A stretch of DNA of 64,000 bases from Clostridium sp. Cult1 (GCF_021655095.1 NZ_PPXW01000001.1:2529428-2593427); one strand, 5' to 3'. Numbered from the stretch's first letter, positions 1 through 8,355 are shown. Notes: generated from the sequence alone by a model not told the origin. Made by a program: numbers and translations.

Positions 1-78
1 TTCAAGCGGCAACTTGAAAAGGTCAACAGCATTAAAAAATACTATTTAATCAATTATACCATATTGGAGGGGAAATGA
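1..78 (+). CDS. 3' end of an unidentified prophage gene (partial)
   Basis: Frame 1 is open from the first base to a TGA at 76-78 and gives 25 residues rich in Lys, Tyr and Ile. The TGA overlaps the next ATG as ATGA, a spacing typical of translationally coupled phage early genes. Too little is visible to assign a function, and the frame could be open by chance. Confidence 0.4.
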   Translation, partial: FKRQLEKVNSIKKYYLINYTILEGK

Positions 79-497
79 AAATGAGAAGACATAGAAGCTT
101 TAAACTTAGATGGAGTAGATATTATCAGTACATTATTGAAGGACAAGTGTTTTATCTTAAGTTGAAAGCTTATACAAATAAAAGTGATGGCATGATGGAA
201 TGGGAATTGATTACAGAACAGACATATAAAAATGCAATTAAAAAAGGATACAAGGATAACGTAGTACTTGTAGAAGACGAGATAGCATTTGCTTCAGCAC
301 GGGCTTTGACCTTAATATTCAATGAAACTTATGCTATGGATGAAACTGATCTAAGGAAAGCAATTATAGAAGCTCAGGAATCAGTTAGAGAGTTAAGAAA
401 GCATACTAAAATAAAATCTAGTTTAGAATATAGGATATTCAAAAGAATTATGGAGTTGAAAGTAAAAGAAATTCAAGAATATAAGGAGGCTATATAG
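75..497 (+). CDS. hypothetical early phage protein (140 aa)
   Basis: A soluble, charged 140-residue protein. GGAGG lies at 66-70, and either ATG 75 (ATGA overlap with the preceding frame) or ATG 81 (better spacing) could be the start. The C-terminal third is helical and Lys/Glu rich. It is directly followed by the Gp157-like gene, so it belongs to the early recombination/replication operon. I do not recognise the family. Confidence 0.7.
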   Translation: MKMRRHRSFKLRWSRYYQYIIEGQVFYLKLKAYTNKSDGMMEWELITEQTYKNAIKKGYKDNVVLVEDEIAFASARALTLIFNETYAMDETDLRKAIIEAQESVRELRKHTKIKSSLEYRIFKRIMELKVKEIQEYKEAI

Positions 498-983
498 ATG
501 TTTAAATTATATGAGTTAGCAGAAATGTATAGAAATATTCAAGACTTAATCAATGATGATGAAACGGGTACAGAAACTTTGGAAAATGCACTAAATCAAA
601 TTGAAGGGGATATTAATTCTAAGGCTGAAAACATGGCTAAATTAATTAGAAGTATAGATGGGGACATAGAAACATTAAAAGCAGAAGAAAAAAGACTAGC
701 AAATAGAAGAAAGACTTTAGAAAATAAGCAGAAAAATATAAAGAATTACTTAGAAATGCAATTAAAAACTATGAAGATAGATAAAGTTAAAACACCCTTA
801 TTTACAGTAGCAATTCAAAACAATGCTCCAAGTGTAAAAATAATAGATGAAAATGCTATTCCTGAAGACTTTTTCAAATATACAAAGTCAATAGTTAAGA
901 AAGATATCCTAGAAGCTCTGAAGAATGGAGAAGAAGTCCCGGGAGCAGAGTTGAAACAAACTAAATCGTTAAGAATTAGATAG
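498..983 (+). CDS. siphovirus Gp157-like early protein
   Basis: The 161-residue protein has an N-terminal acidic helix, a long central coiled coil (about residues 45-100, Lys/Glu heptads) and a C-terminal part ending in ETKSLRIR-like residues. This is the layout of the Gp157 family found next to recT or erf in Firmicute phages. In Streptococcus phage the family was linked to phage resistance; its biochemical role is not established. An RBS (AAGGAGG) lies in the end of the preceding gene. The identification rests on fold pattern plus position immediately before recT. Confidence 0.75.
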   Translation: MFKLYELAEMYRNIQDLINDDETGTETLENALNQIEGDINSKAENMAKLIRSIDGDIETLKAEEKRLANRRKTLENKQKNIKNYLEMQLKTMKIDKVKTPLFTVAIQNNAPSVKIIDENAIPEDFFKYTKSIVKKDILEALKNGEEVPGAELKQTKSLRIR

Positions 984-995
984 GAGGGTTTCAAT

Positions 996-1895
996 ATGAC
1001 TAATAAGATAGCAAATAAAAATAATAGTATCACACAAAATCATACAGTTAAATCTTTATTAAATGTTGAAGGATATCAAAAAAGATTTAGAGAGGTATTA
1101 GGGAGCCGAGCACCTCAGTTTATGAGTAGCATTATAAGTGCAGTAAACAGTAATGCAGCACTAGGAGAATGTGAACCAAATACAGTTATTCAATCAGCAT
1201 TAAAAGCAGCAATATTAGATTTACCAATAGAAGATAACTTTGGATTTGCATATTTAGTGCCTTATTACAATAGCAAAAAAGGATATAAGGAATGTCAATT
1301 TCAATTAGGATATAAAGGTTATATTCAGCTAGCTTTAAGGACAGGCATGTATAGAAATATTAATGTAATAGACATAAGAGAAGGAGAATTGAAGAGTTGG
1401 AATCCTCTTACAGAGGAACTAGAAGTTGAATTCATTGAAGACGAAAAAGAAAGGGAAGGCAAAGGAGTATTAGGATATGCAGGATATTTTTCTCTGTTAA
1501 ATGGGTTTGAGAAAAAGGTTTACTGGACTGTAGATAGTTTATTAAATCATGCTACGAAATACTCTGCTCAATATAGAAAATATAAATCAGGAATGTGGTC
1601 GGACAACTTAGATGATATGTGTAAAAAAACTGTAATTAAAAATATGATAAACAAATGGGGAATTCTATCAGTAGAAATGCAAACACCAAATCAGCAATTA
1701 TTAGAAGCTATAAAAGCAGACCAAGCGGTAATAAGAAATGAGGATGAATACGACTATGTAGACAATGATCCAGGAGAAATAATCGAAGCAGAAGTTGAGA
1801 TAGAGGATAGCACTAAAGTTAACGATGATTTTATAGTAGATAACCCAGATTTACCATGGAACAACTCAGATGGTGAAGATAATAAATCATTTTAG
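996..1895 (+). CDS. recT: RecT family single-strand annealing protein
   Basis: A 299-residue RecT-type annealase that would pair homologous single strands during phage recombination and replication. The typical RecT core is visible: AALGECEPNTVIQSALKAA near residue 55, DLPIEDNFGFAYLVPY near 75, and QFQLGYKGYIQLALRTG near 100. The tail after about residue 245 is acidic and low in complexity. GGAGGG precedes the ATG. No recE-type exonuclease is seen in the window; one may lie to the left. Confidence 0.93.
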   Translation: MTNKIANKNNSITQNHTVKSLLNVEGYQKRFREVLGSRAPQFMSSIISAVNSNAALGECEPNTVIQSALKAAILDLPIEDNFGFAYLVPYYNSKKGYKECQFQLGYKGYIQLALRTGMYRNINVIDIREGELKSWNPLTEELEVEFIEDEKEREGKGVLGYAGYFSLLNGFEKKVYWTVDSLLNHATKYSAQYRKYKSGMWSDNLDDMCKKTVIKNMINKWGILSVEMQTPNQQLLEAIKADQAVIRNEDEYDYVDNDPGEIIEAEVEIEDSTKVNDDFIVDNPDLPWNNSDGEDNKSF

Positions 1896-1938
1896 ACTAG
1901 GAGCTTTATGCTCCTGGTCTCCAAAGTAGGTGATATGC

Positions 1939-2802
1939 TTGAAAGGTCCACAACTTGAAGATGGATATACAAGGATAGCGAATGAGATATTAGAAGTTGT
2001 TTCTAAAGCAAAGTTTAATGGCACACAATTTAAGATTTTAATGGTTATGTGGAGATATACTTATGGGTTTAATAGGAAGGATAGCGAGTTTTCTCTTAAT
2101 TTTTTATCAGAAGCTACAAATTGTAATAAGCAGCAGGTTAAAAGAGAGTTAGATAAATTAATTGACAGCAATGTAATTATTGTGGTTAAAGAAGCTGATT
2201 TTAATTCTTCAAGGAGATTGAGTTTTAATAAGAGGTATACAGAGTGGAAAATCGATGGCATAGAGTTGATTAAAAAGGATACAGTAAGCGAATTAGCGTA
2301 CAGTAGAGTAAGCGAAAAAGCTTACGCTACAGTAAGCGAATTAGCTTACCAAGAAAGACAATATAAAGACAATATAAAGAAAGATACTATTACTACCATA
2401 GAGGATGGACAGTCAGAAACTGGAAGCAATAATTCTGTCGCCCGAGCAGGTGCCGATCCTGCCAAACAGATTAATCCAGTTGAAAAAATAGAAAGATACT
2501 ATCTAACTAAAATTCGAAAAAGAACTATATGCAATGGGAAAGATTTAGCTGACATAGTTGATGCATATGAAAAATATCGAGATGTTGATTTTATCATAGA
2601 GGTTATGAAAACTGCATCTGAAGAAAACAAGGCTAGAAATGGACGGCTGACAATAAATTCTTTTAGCTACTTTATGCCTATTTTCAATGAAGAATGGGAG
2701 AAAAAACAGATTAAAAAGGAGGTTGTCAAAAATGGACCAACTCCAGGAAATAGCAAACAGGGTGTTAAATTCGATAAAAGCAAATTCCTCTTCAAAGGAT
2801 GA
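1939..2802 (+). CDS. phage replisome organiser / replication protein O-like
   Basis: The N-terminal 95 residues form the winged-helix domain of phage replication initiators (PQLEDGYTRIANEILE, then YTYGFNRK and the recognition-helix region CNKQQVKRELDKL). A variable linker holds three 8-residue repeats encoded by DNA iterons. The C-terminal part (about 195-265) resembles the DnaD/DnaB_2 tail domain that contacts the helicase loader. I choose TTG 1939 because relatives begin just before PQLEDGY and AGGTGAT lies upstream; GTG 1930 is inside that site. The dnaC-like gene overlaps its 3' end, as expected for an initiator-loader pair. Confidence 0.85.
   Translation: MKGPQLEDGYTRIANEILEVVSKAKFNGTQFKILMVMWRYTYGFNRKDSEFSLNFLSEATNCNKQQVKRELDKLIDSNVIIVVKEADFNSSRRLSFNKRYTEWKIDGIELIKKDTVSELAYSRVSEKAYATVSELAYQERQYKDNIKKDTITTIEDGQSETGSNNSVARAGADPAKQINPVEKIERYYLTKIRKRTICNGKDLADIVDAYEKYRDVDFIIEVMKTASEENKARNGRLTINSFSYFMPIFNEEWEKKQIKKEVVKNGPTPGNSKQGVKFDKSKFLFKG
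2284..2349 (+). repeat. three 18-bp palindromic iterons at 24-bp period; likely phage replication origin
   Basis: Three copies of GTAAGC-N6-GCTTAC start at 2284, 2308 and 2332, exactly 24 bp (eight codons) apart; the first has GCGTAC as its right arm. They encode VSELAYSR, VSEKAYAT and VSELAYQE. Iterons inside the initiator gene are the arrangement known for lambda ori within gene O, so this is inferred to be the replication origin bound by the product of the same gene. Confidence 0.8.
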
Positions 2803-3532
2803 TGAGGAGTATGAATGTGAGATATGCAAAGATACTGAATGGATTGACATATACGATGATGATGGATTAATAACTTCTTCTAGGCCTTGTAAGTGCAGGG
2901 AAGCCAAGCATTACAAAAGGATTCTTGAATCATCTGGGATATCGGAGGCTTTTTTAAGTAAAACCTTTGATAACTTTGTAGCAAAAAATAAATTTATAGC
3001 TATAGCTAAAAAAATGGCCATAGATTATGTTAAGAATTTTGGTAACATCAAGGATTCCAAAAACAATTCTATAGCATTTTTAGGACAAGTAGGATCTGGA
3101 AAAACACATTTAAGTATAGCTATAGCTAACGAGTTAATGAGTAAGGGTATTGGCGTTAGATACATGCAATACAGGGAAGGGATAACTAGAATTAAACAAG
3201 TTACAGCAGACGAGGAAAGTTATGTTAGAGAGATCAACAAATATAAAAATGCAAAAGTTTTATTGATAGATGACCTATATAAAAGTGCAACTTACAGGAG
3301 CAGGACAGGAGCAGAACATCTCAACGATGCAGATGAAAGAGCTATGTTTGAGATCATTAATCACAGATATTTGGTACAGGCTCCAATGATTATATCAAGT
3401 GAATTCTGTATGGAACGGTTATTGAATTTAGATGAAGGGTTAAACAGTAGAATACTTGATATGTGCGAAGGTCATATTATGGAGTTTGAAGGGAGAGAAC
3501 TGAACTATAGGCTGTATAAACAAGCATTATAG
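2732..3532 (+). CDS. DnaC-like helicase loader ATPase
   Basis: A 266-residue AAA+ protein that would load the replicative helicase at the phage origin. Cys 29, 32, 53 and 55 (CEIC...CKC) form the N-terminal zinc site usual in phage DnaC/DnaI proteins. Walker A is GQVGSGKT (118-125) and Walker B is VLLIDDL. ATG 2732 is preceded by AAGGAGG at 2716-2722. The gene overlaps the initiator gene by 71 bp in another frame. Confidence 0.9.
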   Translation: MDQLQEIANRVLNSIKANSSSKDDEEYECEICKDTEWIDIYDDDGLITSSRPCKCREAKHYKRILESSGISEAFLSKTFDNFVAKNKFIAIAKKMAIDYVKNFGNIKDSKNNSIAFLGQVGSGKTHLSIAIANELMSKGIGVRYMQYREGITRIKQVTADEESYVREINKYKNAKVLLIDDLYKSATYRSRTGAEHLNDADERAMFEIINHRYLVQAPMIISSEFCMERLLNLDEGLNSRILDMCEGHIMEFEGRELNYRLYKQAL

Positions 3533-3584
3533 GTTCTATTAGTTATCCTGGAGGATATGAAATCATTACCTAGGAGGGATGAAA

Positions 3585-3734
3585 TTGAAACTTTGTCACA
3601 AGTGTAATAGCAAGATGGTAGAGGTAAAATTGATAGACATGAAAAAACGAAAATATAAAGCATTAGTCTGTACGTACTGTGGGAGGTTCTATAGCAGAGA
3701 TAGAGGTTTTCTAGGTGAATGGAAAGTGGGATAG
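3585..3734 (+). CDS. small zinc-ribbon protein (49 aa)
   Basis: A 49-residue protein starting at TTG 3585 behind AGGAGGGA. It carries CHKC near the N-terminus and CTYC in the middle, a pair of CxxC knuckles expected to bind one zinc. Basic residues lie between the knuckles. This is a common type of phage early zinc-ribbon protein with unknown function. Confidence 0.7.
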   Translation: MKLCHKCNSKMVEVKLIDMKKRKYKALVCTYCGRFYSRDRGFLGEWKVG

Positions 3735-3740
3735 AGCTAT

Positions 3741-3766
3741 AAAAAAATCGGGGATGAACCCCGATT
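3741..3766 (-). terminator. intrinsic terminator for the reverse-strand small gene
   Basis: An 8-bp stem (AATCGGGG / CCCCGATT, 3746-3753 and 3759-3766) is followed on the minus strand by seven T residues (3747-3741). On the plus strand no T-tract follows, so it acts chiefly on transcripts reading leftward from the 37-aa gene. Confidence 0.8.
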
Positions 3767-3775
3767 AATACAAAA

Positions 3776-3889
3776 CTAACACCTTCCACCAAACATATCA
3801 CAATTACAGAAAAGAACTACTAATAACAAGAAAAAGAATAGTAACGAGCTATCATTTTCACAACCTTTTCTACCTAATAAATCACTCAT
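3776..3889 (-). CDS. 37-aa hydrophobic, Cys-containing small membrane protein
   Basis: On the minus strand, AGGAGGTG precedes an ATG at 3889. The 37 residues have a polar N-terminus with one Cys, a strongly hydrophobic helix (LLFFFLLLVVLF) and a CNCDMFGGRC tail. This resembles the tiny YjcZ/coat-like hydrophobic proteins of spore formers, but I cannot assign it. It has its own RBS and minus-strand terminator and lies opposite to all neighbouring early genes, so it is an independent unit, perhaps expressed in the lysogen or during sporulation. Confidence 0.7.
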   Translation of the reverse strand: MSDLLGRKGCENDSSLLFFFLLLVVLFCNCDMFGGRC

Positions 3890-4054
3890 AATAGGCACCT
3901 CCTAAGCATTATTAGAGCAGGCTAAATATTTTAGATGAGGTTCAATTAAAGAGACTTGAACAGAAGTGTTTCTTGATGGTTTCAATATATATTATGAAAA
4001 ATATAACAATATGTTAACGGTTTTAGGCAAAATTATTTTAAAGGGGGCAAGGAT

Positions 4055-4201
4055 ATGGATGAAAAGAGAATAACTGCAGCAGTAGGAGAAGCTGCTAGAC
4101 TGTTAAGAGAAAATCCGGAGTGGACATATATAAAAGCCACAGATAAGGCAAAGGAGGAATTAAGCAATGAAGGCATGGAGAAGGTGGAGAAAACTAATTA
4201 A
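4055..4201 (+). CDS. hypothetical 48-aa protein
   Basis: AAGGGGGC precedes ATG 4055. The product is short, charged and probably helical, without Cys or membrane segment. It follows a 165-bp gene-free stretch that holds an inverted repeat (GTTCAA at 3940-3945, TTGAAC at 3956-3961), possibly an operator. Function unknown. Confidence 0.6.
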   Translation: MDEKRITAAVGEAARLLRENPEWTYIKATDKAKEELSNEGMEKVEKTN

Positions 4202-4250
4202 AGGAACATTGTTAAGAAATTATATCTATAGCAGTATTTTAATTAGATAA
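4167..4250 (+). CDS. possible 27-aa basic peptide
   Basis: ATG 4167 lies behind AAGGAGG inside the end of the 48-aa gene and reads 27 residues rich in Trp, Arg and Lys with a hydrophobic end. The good RBS is the only support. It could be a coupling peptide for recU or chance. Confidence 0.35.
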   Translation: MKAWRRWRKLIKGTLLRNYIYSSILIR

Positions 4251-4262
4251 GGAGAGATGCAA

Positions 4263-4796
4263 ATGAGTTATCACAGAGGAGATGGGTTTGAAGAAATAAT
4301 AAATTTAGCGAATCTATCATATAAGAGAAAAGGGATAGCCTTAATCCAGAAGATAGCTACACCAATGAAACCAATTAGAAGAGGGAAAAAGATAGTATCA
4401 GCATATTACGAAGAAAAAAGTACACTAGACTACATAGGAGTATATGAAGGAGTACCTATAGCTTTTGATGCAAAAGAAACCAAAGAAGAAACAAGATTTC
4501 CTCTTAGCAACATACAGAATCACCAAATTAGTTTTATGGGAAATTGGAACAAACATGGAGGAATAACCTTCTTGCTCATATATTTTACAAAGTTAAATGC
4601 AGTATACAGACTAGATTGGATAACATTGGGCTGGTACTGGAGGCAGTATCAAGAAAACAGAGGTAAAAGAGGGTTTGGAAGCATACCTCTTAGTGAATTT
4701 GAGTGTAATTGTAAACAATTAAATTCAAGAGATGGAATAATATTAGATTATCTGGAGGGGATAAAAGATGGCTATGAAAAAATTGCAAATCCTTAA
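4263..4796 (+). CDS. recU: RecU-like Holliday junction resolvase
   Basis: A 177-residue phage RecU. It shows the N-terminal G-x-x-FE-x-x-I-N segment (residues 5-15), the nuclease motif STLDYIGV...GVPIAFDAKET (Asp, Asp, Glu/Lys of the PD-(D/E)XK core) and HQISFMGNW downstream. It would cut Holliday junctions arising from RecT-mediated recombination before packaging. ATG 4263 is preferred over 4257 because AAGGAGA then sits 7 nt away. The 3' end overlaps the next gene by 29 bp. Confidence 0.9.
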   Translation: MSYHRGDGFEEIINLANLSYKRKGIALIQKIATPMKPIRRGKKIVSAYYEEKSTLDYIGVYEGVPIAFDAKETKEETRFPLSNIQNHQISFMGNWNKHGGITFLLIYFTKLNAVYRLDWITLGWYWRQYQENRGKRGFGSIPLSEFECNCKQLNSRDGIILDYLEGIKDGYEKIANP

Positions 4797-5403
4797 TAAG
4801 GATACAGGAGAGATATTAGAAGAAAAAGAGTTTACAGGAGGATACCATATAATTTATACCAACTTAGAAGATATGGGAAAACTAAAACATATAAGAAAAC
4901 TAGACAATGCTAGATTTGGAGACAAGCATTGGATTAAAAACTGGATTTATAGACCAATAGCACAAAAATTAATAAAAAAGTTTCCGGAAATTGGACACAT
5001 AAACCCAAAATCCATACTTTTTATAGAAGACATGGAATGGGAAAAGCCAGATAGCATAAAACCAAAAAGACATTGGCAAGCAAGAATAAGTAAGGCCAAT
5101 AAACAATTTTCAGACATGAGTGGATACGATTATATCCTAGAAACAAGGAATTATTTCATTGAAAGAATGAGTAGAGAACAGATAGTAGCTTTGATTTATC
5201 ATGAACTTAGACATATAGATCAATTTGGAGATTTACAACCACACGATATTGAAGATTGGGACAACATGGTTGCTACATTAGGCAAAGATTGGTCTAGTAC
5301 GAAAGCGGAAATAAAGAATCTAATAGATGACGATATTCTTTGGGAAGAATTAGAACCCGCAGCTAAACAATTAGATATGTTTAACATAAGGGCAATTAAA
5401 TAG
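4768..5403 (+). CDS. putative phage metallopeptidase
   Basis: A 211-residue protein with a zinc-peptidase motif HELRH at residues 145-149 (HExxH form) in a hydrophobic helix, followed by an acidic region. This matches the putative phage metallopeptidase family found in early regions of Firmicute phages; its substrate is unknown. It has a strong RBS (GGAGGGG) inside the end of recU, so the two are coupled. The position argues against a role in capsid maturation. Confidence 0.8.
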   Translation: MAMKKLQILNKDTGEILEEKEFTGGYHIIYTNLEDMGKLKHIRKLDNARFGDKHWIKNWIYRPIAQKLIKKFPEIGHINPKSILFIEDMEWEKPDSIKPKRHWQARISKANKQFSDMSGYDYILETRNYFIERMSREQIVALIYHELRHIDQFGDLQPHDIEDWDNMVATLGKDWSSTKAEIKNLIDDDILWEELEPAAKQLDMFNIRAIK

Positions 5404-5415
5404 GGGGGGTAAATC

Positions 5416-6693
5416 ATGATTAGATATATTGAGATTAGTAAAATACATCCACATCCAGATAATCCACGAAAAGATTTAGGAGACTTGGAAGAATTGGTAG
5501 AGAGTATAAAAACAAGTGGGATATTACAGAATTTAACTATAGTCCCGCAACAAGAAGGAATAGGATACAGAGTAGTCATAGGGCATAGGCGATTAGCAGC
5601 AGCTAAACTTGCAGGATTAACAGAAGTGCCCTGTGCAATATCAGATATGGACTACAAAACACAAATCGCCACTATGCTTTTAGAAAATATACAACGTAGC
5701 GACCTAACGGTATATGAACAGGCTCAAGGCTTTCAGATGATGTTAGATTTAGGTGAAACTGTAGCAGAAATTTCAGAGAAAACAGGATTTTCAGAGACAA
5801 CAGTTAGAAGGAGAATGAAACTCCTAGAGTTAGATCAGGATAAATTAAAAGAATCAGTTGGGCGTGGAGCCACTCTCATGGACTATGTAGAACTTGAAAA
5901 AATAGAGAACATAGAACTAAGAAATGAAGTATTAGAGAAGGTAGGGACTAGCGATTTTGACTGGGCATTAAAAAGAGCCATCGAAGATGAGAAAAGAAAG
6001 AAAAAATTTAACGAAATCCTTGAAGAAGTAAAGAAGTTCGCTACTGAAATAGAAGACACTACAGGTTTAAACTACAAAGATGCATACTACGGAAGGCCTA
6101 GTGACAAGTTTGAAGTACCAGAAGATATAGATGAAGTAGAGTACTTCTATTGTGTAAGACATGACTATATAATTCTATATTATAAGGATCAGACTAGCGA
6201 TGAAAAAGACGATAAGGAAGAAGAAAAAAAAGCAAGGCTTGAGGAAGAAAAATTAAAAAAGTTAGAAGAACTATCAAAAACTGCATATGAATTAAGACAG
6301 GAATTTATAAAAAATTATTCAAACATTAAAGCCAAAGAACACATTGCGATAATAATAGAGGAACTCATTACACAATTATCAAGAACCTACATCAGGTCAT
6401 CCTACAAAAACATATCTGACTTACTAAATCTAACAACAAATGAAGAAGACATTAAAAGAGAGGATATGGCTTCGGAAATAAATAGGAAACCAGAATTATC
6501 TCTATTGATAGCCACATATAGCGTAATGGACGAAAAATACTTAAACTATTACAGTAATTGGGATGGGACATATAGCGCCAGTGAAAGGCTTGATCAAGTG
6601 TATGATTTTCTTACAAAAATAGGATATGAAATGTCAGAGGAAGAAAAACAACTTCAAGATGGTACACATGAATTATTTGCAGATACTGAATAG
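5416..6693 (+). CDS. ParB/Spo0J-like nuclease or partition domain protein
   Basis: A 425-residue protein with a ParB N-terminal domain (HPDNPRKDL near 13, GHRR at 56-59, ENIQRSDL near 93) and the helix-turn-helix KTGFSETTVRRRMKLL. The rest is a long, charged, partly coiled-coil region with no clear partition dimer domain. ParB-fold proteins with GHRR bind CTP; in phages many act in gene regulation or DNA binding, not segregation. There is no parA partner nearby, so a true plasmid-style partition role is doubtful. Confidence 0.85.
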   Translation: MIRYIEISKIHPHPDNPRKDLGDLEELVESIKTSGILQNLTIVPQQEGIGYRVVIGHRRLAAAKLAGLTEVPCAISDMDYKTQIATMLLENIQRSDLTVYEQAQGFQMMLDLGETVAEISEKTGFSETTVRRRMKLLELDQDKLKESVGRGATLMDYVELEKIENIELRNEVLEKVGTSDFDWALKRAIEDEKRKKKFNEILEEVKKFATEIEDTTGLNYKDAYYGRPSDKFEVPEDIDEVEYFYCVRHDYIILYYKDQTSDEKDDKEEEKKARLEEEKLKKLEELSKTAYELRQEFIKNYSNIKAKEHIAIIIEELITQLSRTYIRSSYKNISDLLNLTTNEEDIKREDMASEINRKPELSLLIATYSVMDEKYLNYYSNWDGTYSASERLDQVYDFLTKIGYEMSEEEKQLQDGTHELFADTE

Positions 6694-6714
6694 TTTAAAA
6701 ACATATTGGGGGAT

Positions 6715-6870
6715 ATGAATATGAAATGCGAAGAAGAAGTCATAAGATTCTGTATGCAAGCAATAAAATATAAAAAGTATGCAGAGGTAAGAGATTGTGA
6801 GAAATGTTGTTTATATTGTGAAAGTAAATGCGACCAAGTTTGCGAGAAAGCATTGGAGGGAGAGAAATGA
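6715..6870 (+). CDS. 51-aa Cys-rich protein
   Basis: The product has seven Cys, including CEKCCLYCESKC and a later C, so it probably binds zinc. GGGGGAT precedes ATG 6715; ATG 6721 has better spacing. The stop overlaps the next start as ATGA. Function unknown. Confidence 0.65.
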   Translation: MNMKCEEEVIRFCMQAIKYKKYAEVRDCEKCCLYCESKCDQVCEKALEGEK

Positions 6871-7046
6871 AAACTATAGAATATTGTGCCAGAGCGGTTA
6901 TACAACACTTGAACGGAGACTTTAAATTATTCAAGAAATATAGAGATATGGCTATAAAGTTTTATGAGGAAGAGAAGAATATTGTCACTGTAGGGGAATT
7001 GATACCAGGATCCACTAAAAAGAAATTATACGAGATGGTGAGCTAG
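6867..7046 (+). CDS. hypothetical 59-aa protein
   Basis: Starts at ATG 6867 within an ATGA overlap and behind GGAGGGA (6855-6861). The product is amphipathic and helical with no metal ligands. It is translationally coupled to the Cys-rich gene, so the two probably act together. Function unknown. Confidence 0.65.
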   Translation: MKTIEYCARAVIQHLNGDFKLFKKYRDMAIKFYEEEKNIVTVGELIPGSTKKKLYEMVS

Positions 7047-7057
7047 GAGGGGCAGCT

Positions 7058-7249
7058 ATGGAGATAAACAAGCAATATAATAAAGCAAAAAAACAGAATT
7101 TAAAAAATGAAATGATATGCTACATAGACGAAATAATAGATACAGCTGAAAAGATGAATAGCTTAGATTTCTTCAATATAGAAATAAAGAATCATGATGG
7201 ACAATTGAATGTTGAGTATAAATTGAAAAATAGAAAGAAGGTATATTGA
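7058..7249 (+). CDS. hypothetical 63-aa protein
   Basis: A charged, helical protein behind AGGAGGGG. It is Lys and Asn rich with a C-terminal beta-like segment. No family recognised. It continues the early small-gene cluster. Confidence 0.65.
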   Translation: MEINKQYNKAKKQNLKNEMICYIDEIIDTAEKMNSLDFFNIEIKNHDGQLNVEYKLKNRKKVY

Positions 7250-7291
7250 GACGTAAATTGTTATTTATATGCAATAAGGAGGACAAAAGAT

Positions 7292-7552
7292 ATGGCATTA
7301 GCATTATTAGTTGCAAGAAGAAAAGGAGATAAAATTTTACCTACTGATTATAAATTAGGTTGGTTATTTAAAGATGATAAAGAAGGCTATTGGTCAGTTT
7401 GGGGAAGCAGTAAAGATAGGAATACTGCTTTAAAATGTGCTAAAGATGTAATAGAAAAACAAGGTGAAAGAGATATATTTATTTCGGATGAGCCAATACC
7501 CATAAATCTTACTATAGAGCAAATAAATAAATTGAAGAAAATTGAAGTTTAA
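7292..7552 (+). CDS. hypothetical 86-aa protein
   Basis: ATAAGGAGG precedes ATG 7292. The compact alpha/beta product has GYWSVWGSS in the middle and a helix near the C-terminus (LTIEQINKLKKI). No family recognised. It is the last gene before a promoter and terminator that separate it from the HNHc gene. Confidence 0.65.
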   Translation: MALALLVARRKGDKILPTDYKLGWLFKDDKEGYWSVWGSSKDRNTALKCAKDVIEKQGERDIFISDEPIPINLTIEQINKLKKIEV

Positions 7553-7609
7553 TACACATCACAAGTATAATATGCAATAAAAACATATAAGTATATACAC
7601 TGTATATAC
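7542..7609 (+). promoter_or_regulatory. candidate promoter and operator-like repeat
   Basis: TTGAAG (7542-7547) and TATAAT (7566-7571) are 18 bp apart. Just downstream lie two GTATATAC copies (7591-7598, 7602-7609), each self-complementary, which could be an operator. The transcript would run about 100 nt to the terminator at 7634-7677. Confidence 0.45.
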
Positions 7610-7633
7610 AAAGTCCTACTGTACCTAGACAGC

Positions 7634-7677
7634 GGACACTAGATTGACCTTAACAGGTTGAACTGGTGTCCTTTTTT
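7634..7677 (+). terminator. intrinsic terminator or attenuator before the HNHc gene
   Basis: A long hairpin (GGACAC...GTGTCC outer stem, inner GACCT/AGGTT) ends at 7671 and is followed by six T. It lies between a candidate promoter and the RBS of the HNHc gene, so it would either end upstream transcripts or attenuate the late-early genes. Confidence 0.75.
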
Positions 7678-7693
7678 ATTGAGGAGGCAGAAT

Positions 7694-8353
7694 ATGAAAT
7701 TTAATTGCGAGATAGATAATATAAAAACACTTAAAAAAGGCATGAAAATAACATTGGCCATAGATGACAAACAGACTATAGAAGTAATGAAACATATATA
7801 TAATTTCATGGATAAGCCTATCATTGTTGAACTGCTAATAGATGAGAAGGAACAACGAGAGAGATTAAAGCAGATTACACCAGAACAAAGAAAGAAAATC
7901 TATGGAATTTTAAGAGATATGGAAACTTATACAGGCGAGAATATAGAAAAGTTGAAAGAAGATACTAAAGCTAGCTTTATTAGAGCAACAGAATATGAGG
8001 ATTTTAGTTTAAGTAACTGTAGCAAGGATCTAGCAGGTGACTATATAGAATTTTTAATTAGGCTATGTTTTGAAGCAGGAATACCACTAAAGGAAAATCC
8101 AATTGAAGGGCTTGATGATATAGAAAGTTACTTAAGAATATGTTTAGAGCAAAAGAAATGCTGTGTCTGCGGCAGGGAGGGAGAAATTCATCATGTTGAT
8201 ACTATAGGTATGGGAAGAGATAGGGAAAAGGTAGATGATAGCGAATATAGAAAAATGTGTTTATGTAGAGTACATCATTCTGAATACCACGATATTGGTA
8301 TTGAAGATTTTCAGGGAAAATACCACGTCTATGGTATTGTATGGGAGGGATAG
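7694..8353 (+). CDS. putative HNHc nuclease
   Basis: A 219-residue protein. The C-terminal part holds CCVCGREGEIHHVDTIGMG and LCRVHHSEYH, the zinc Cys pair and paired His of an HNH-type nuclease of the phage HNHc_6 type. The N-terminal half is a helical domain (EQRKKIYGILRDME). Such proteins sit in the early region near late regulators; the target is not known. GAGGAGG precedes ATG 7694. Confidence 0.82.
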   Translation: MKFNCEIDNIKTLKKGMKITLAIDDKQTIEVMKHIYNFMDKPIIVELLIDEKEQRERLKQITPEQRKKIYGILRDMETYTGENIEKLKEDTKASFIRATEYEDFSLSNCSKDLAGDYIEFLIRLCFEAGIPLKENPIEGLDDIESYLRICLEQKKCCVCGREGEIHHVDTIGMGRDREKVDDSEYRKMCLCRVHHSEYHDIGIEDFQGKYHVYGIVWEG

Positions 8354-8355
8354 AG

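Noticed and set aside
2284..2349. CRISPR array
   Set aside because: The repeats are 18 bp with 6-bp gaps and lie in a coding frame; there are no unique spacers and no cas genes.
5416..6693. Plasmid-style ParB partition system
   Set aside because: There is no parA partner and no parS-like site, and the C-terminal part is not a typical ParB dimer domain; phage ParB-like proteins often have other roles.
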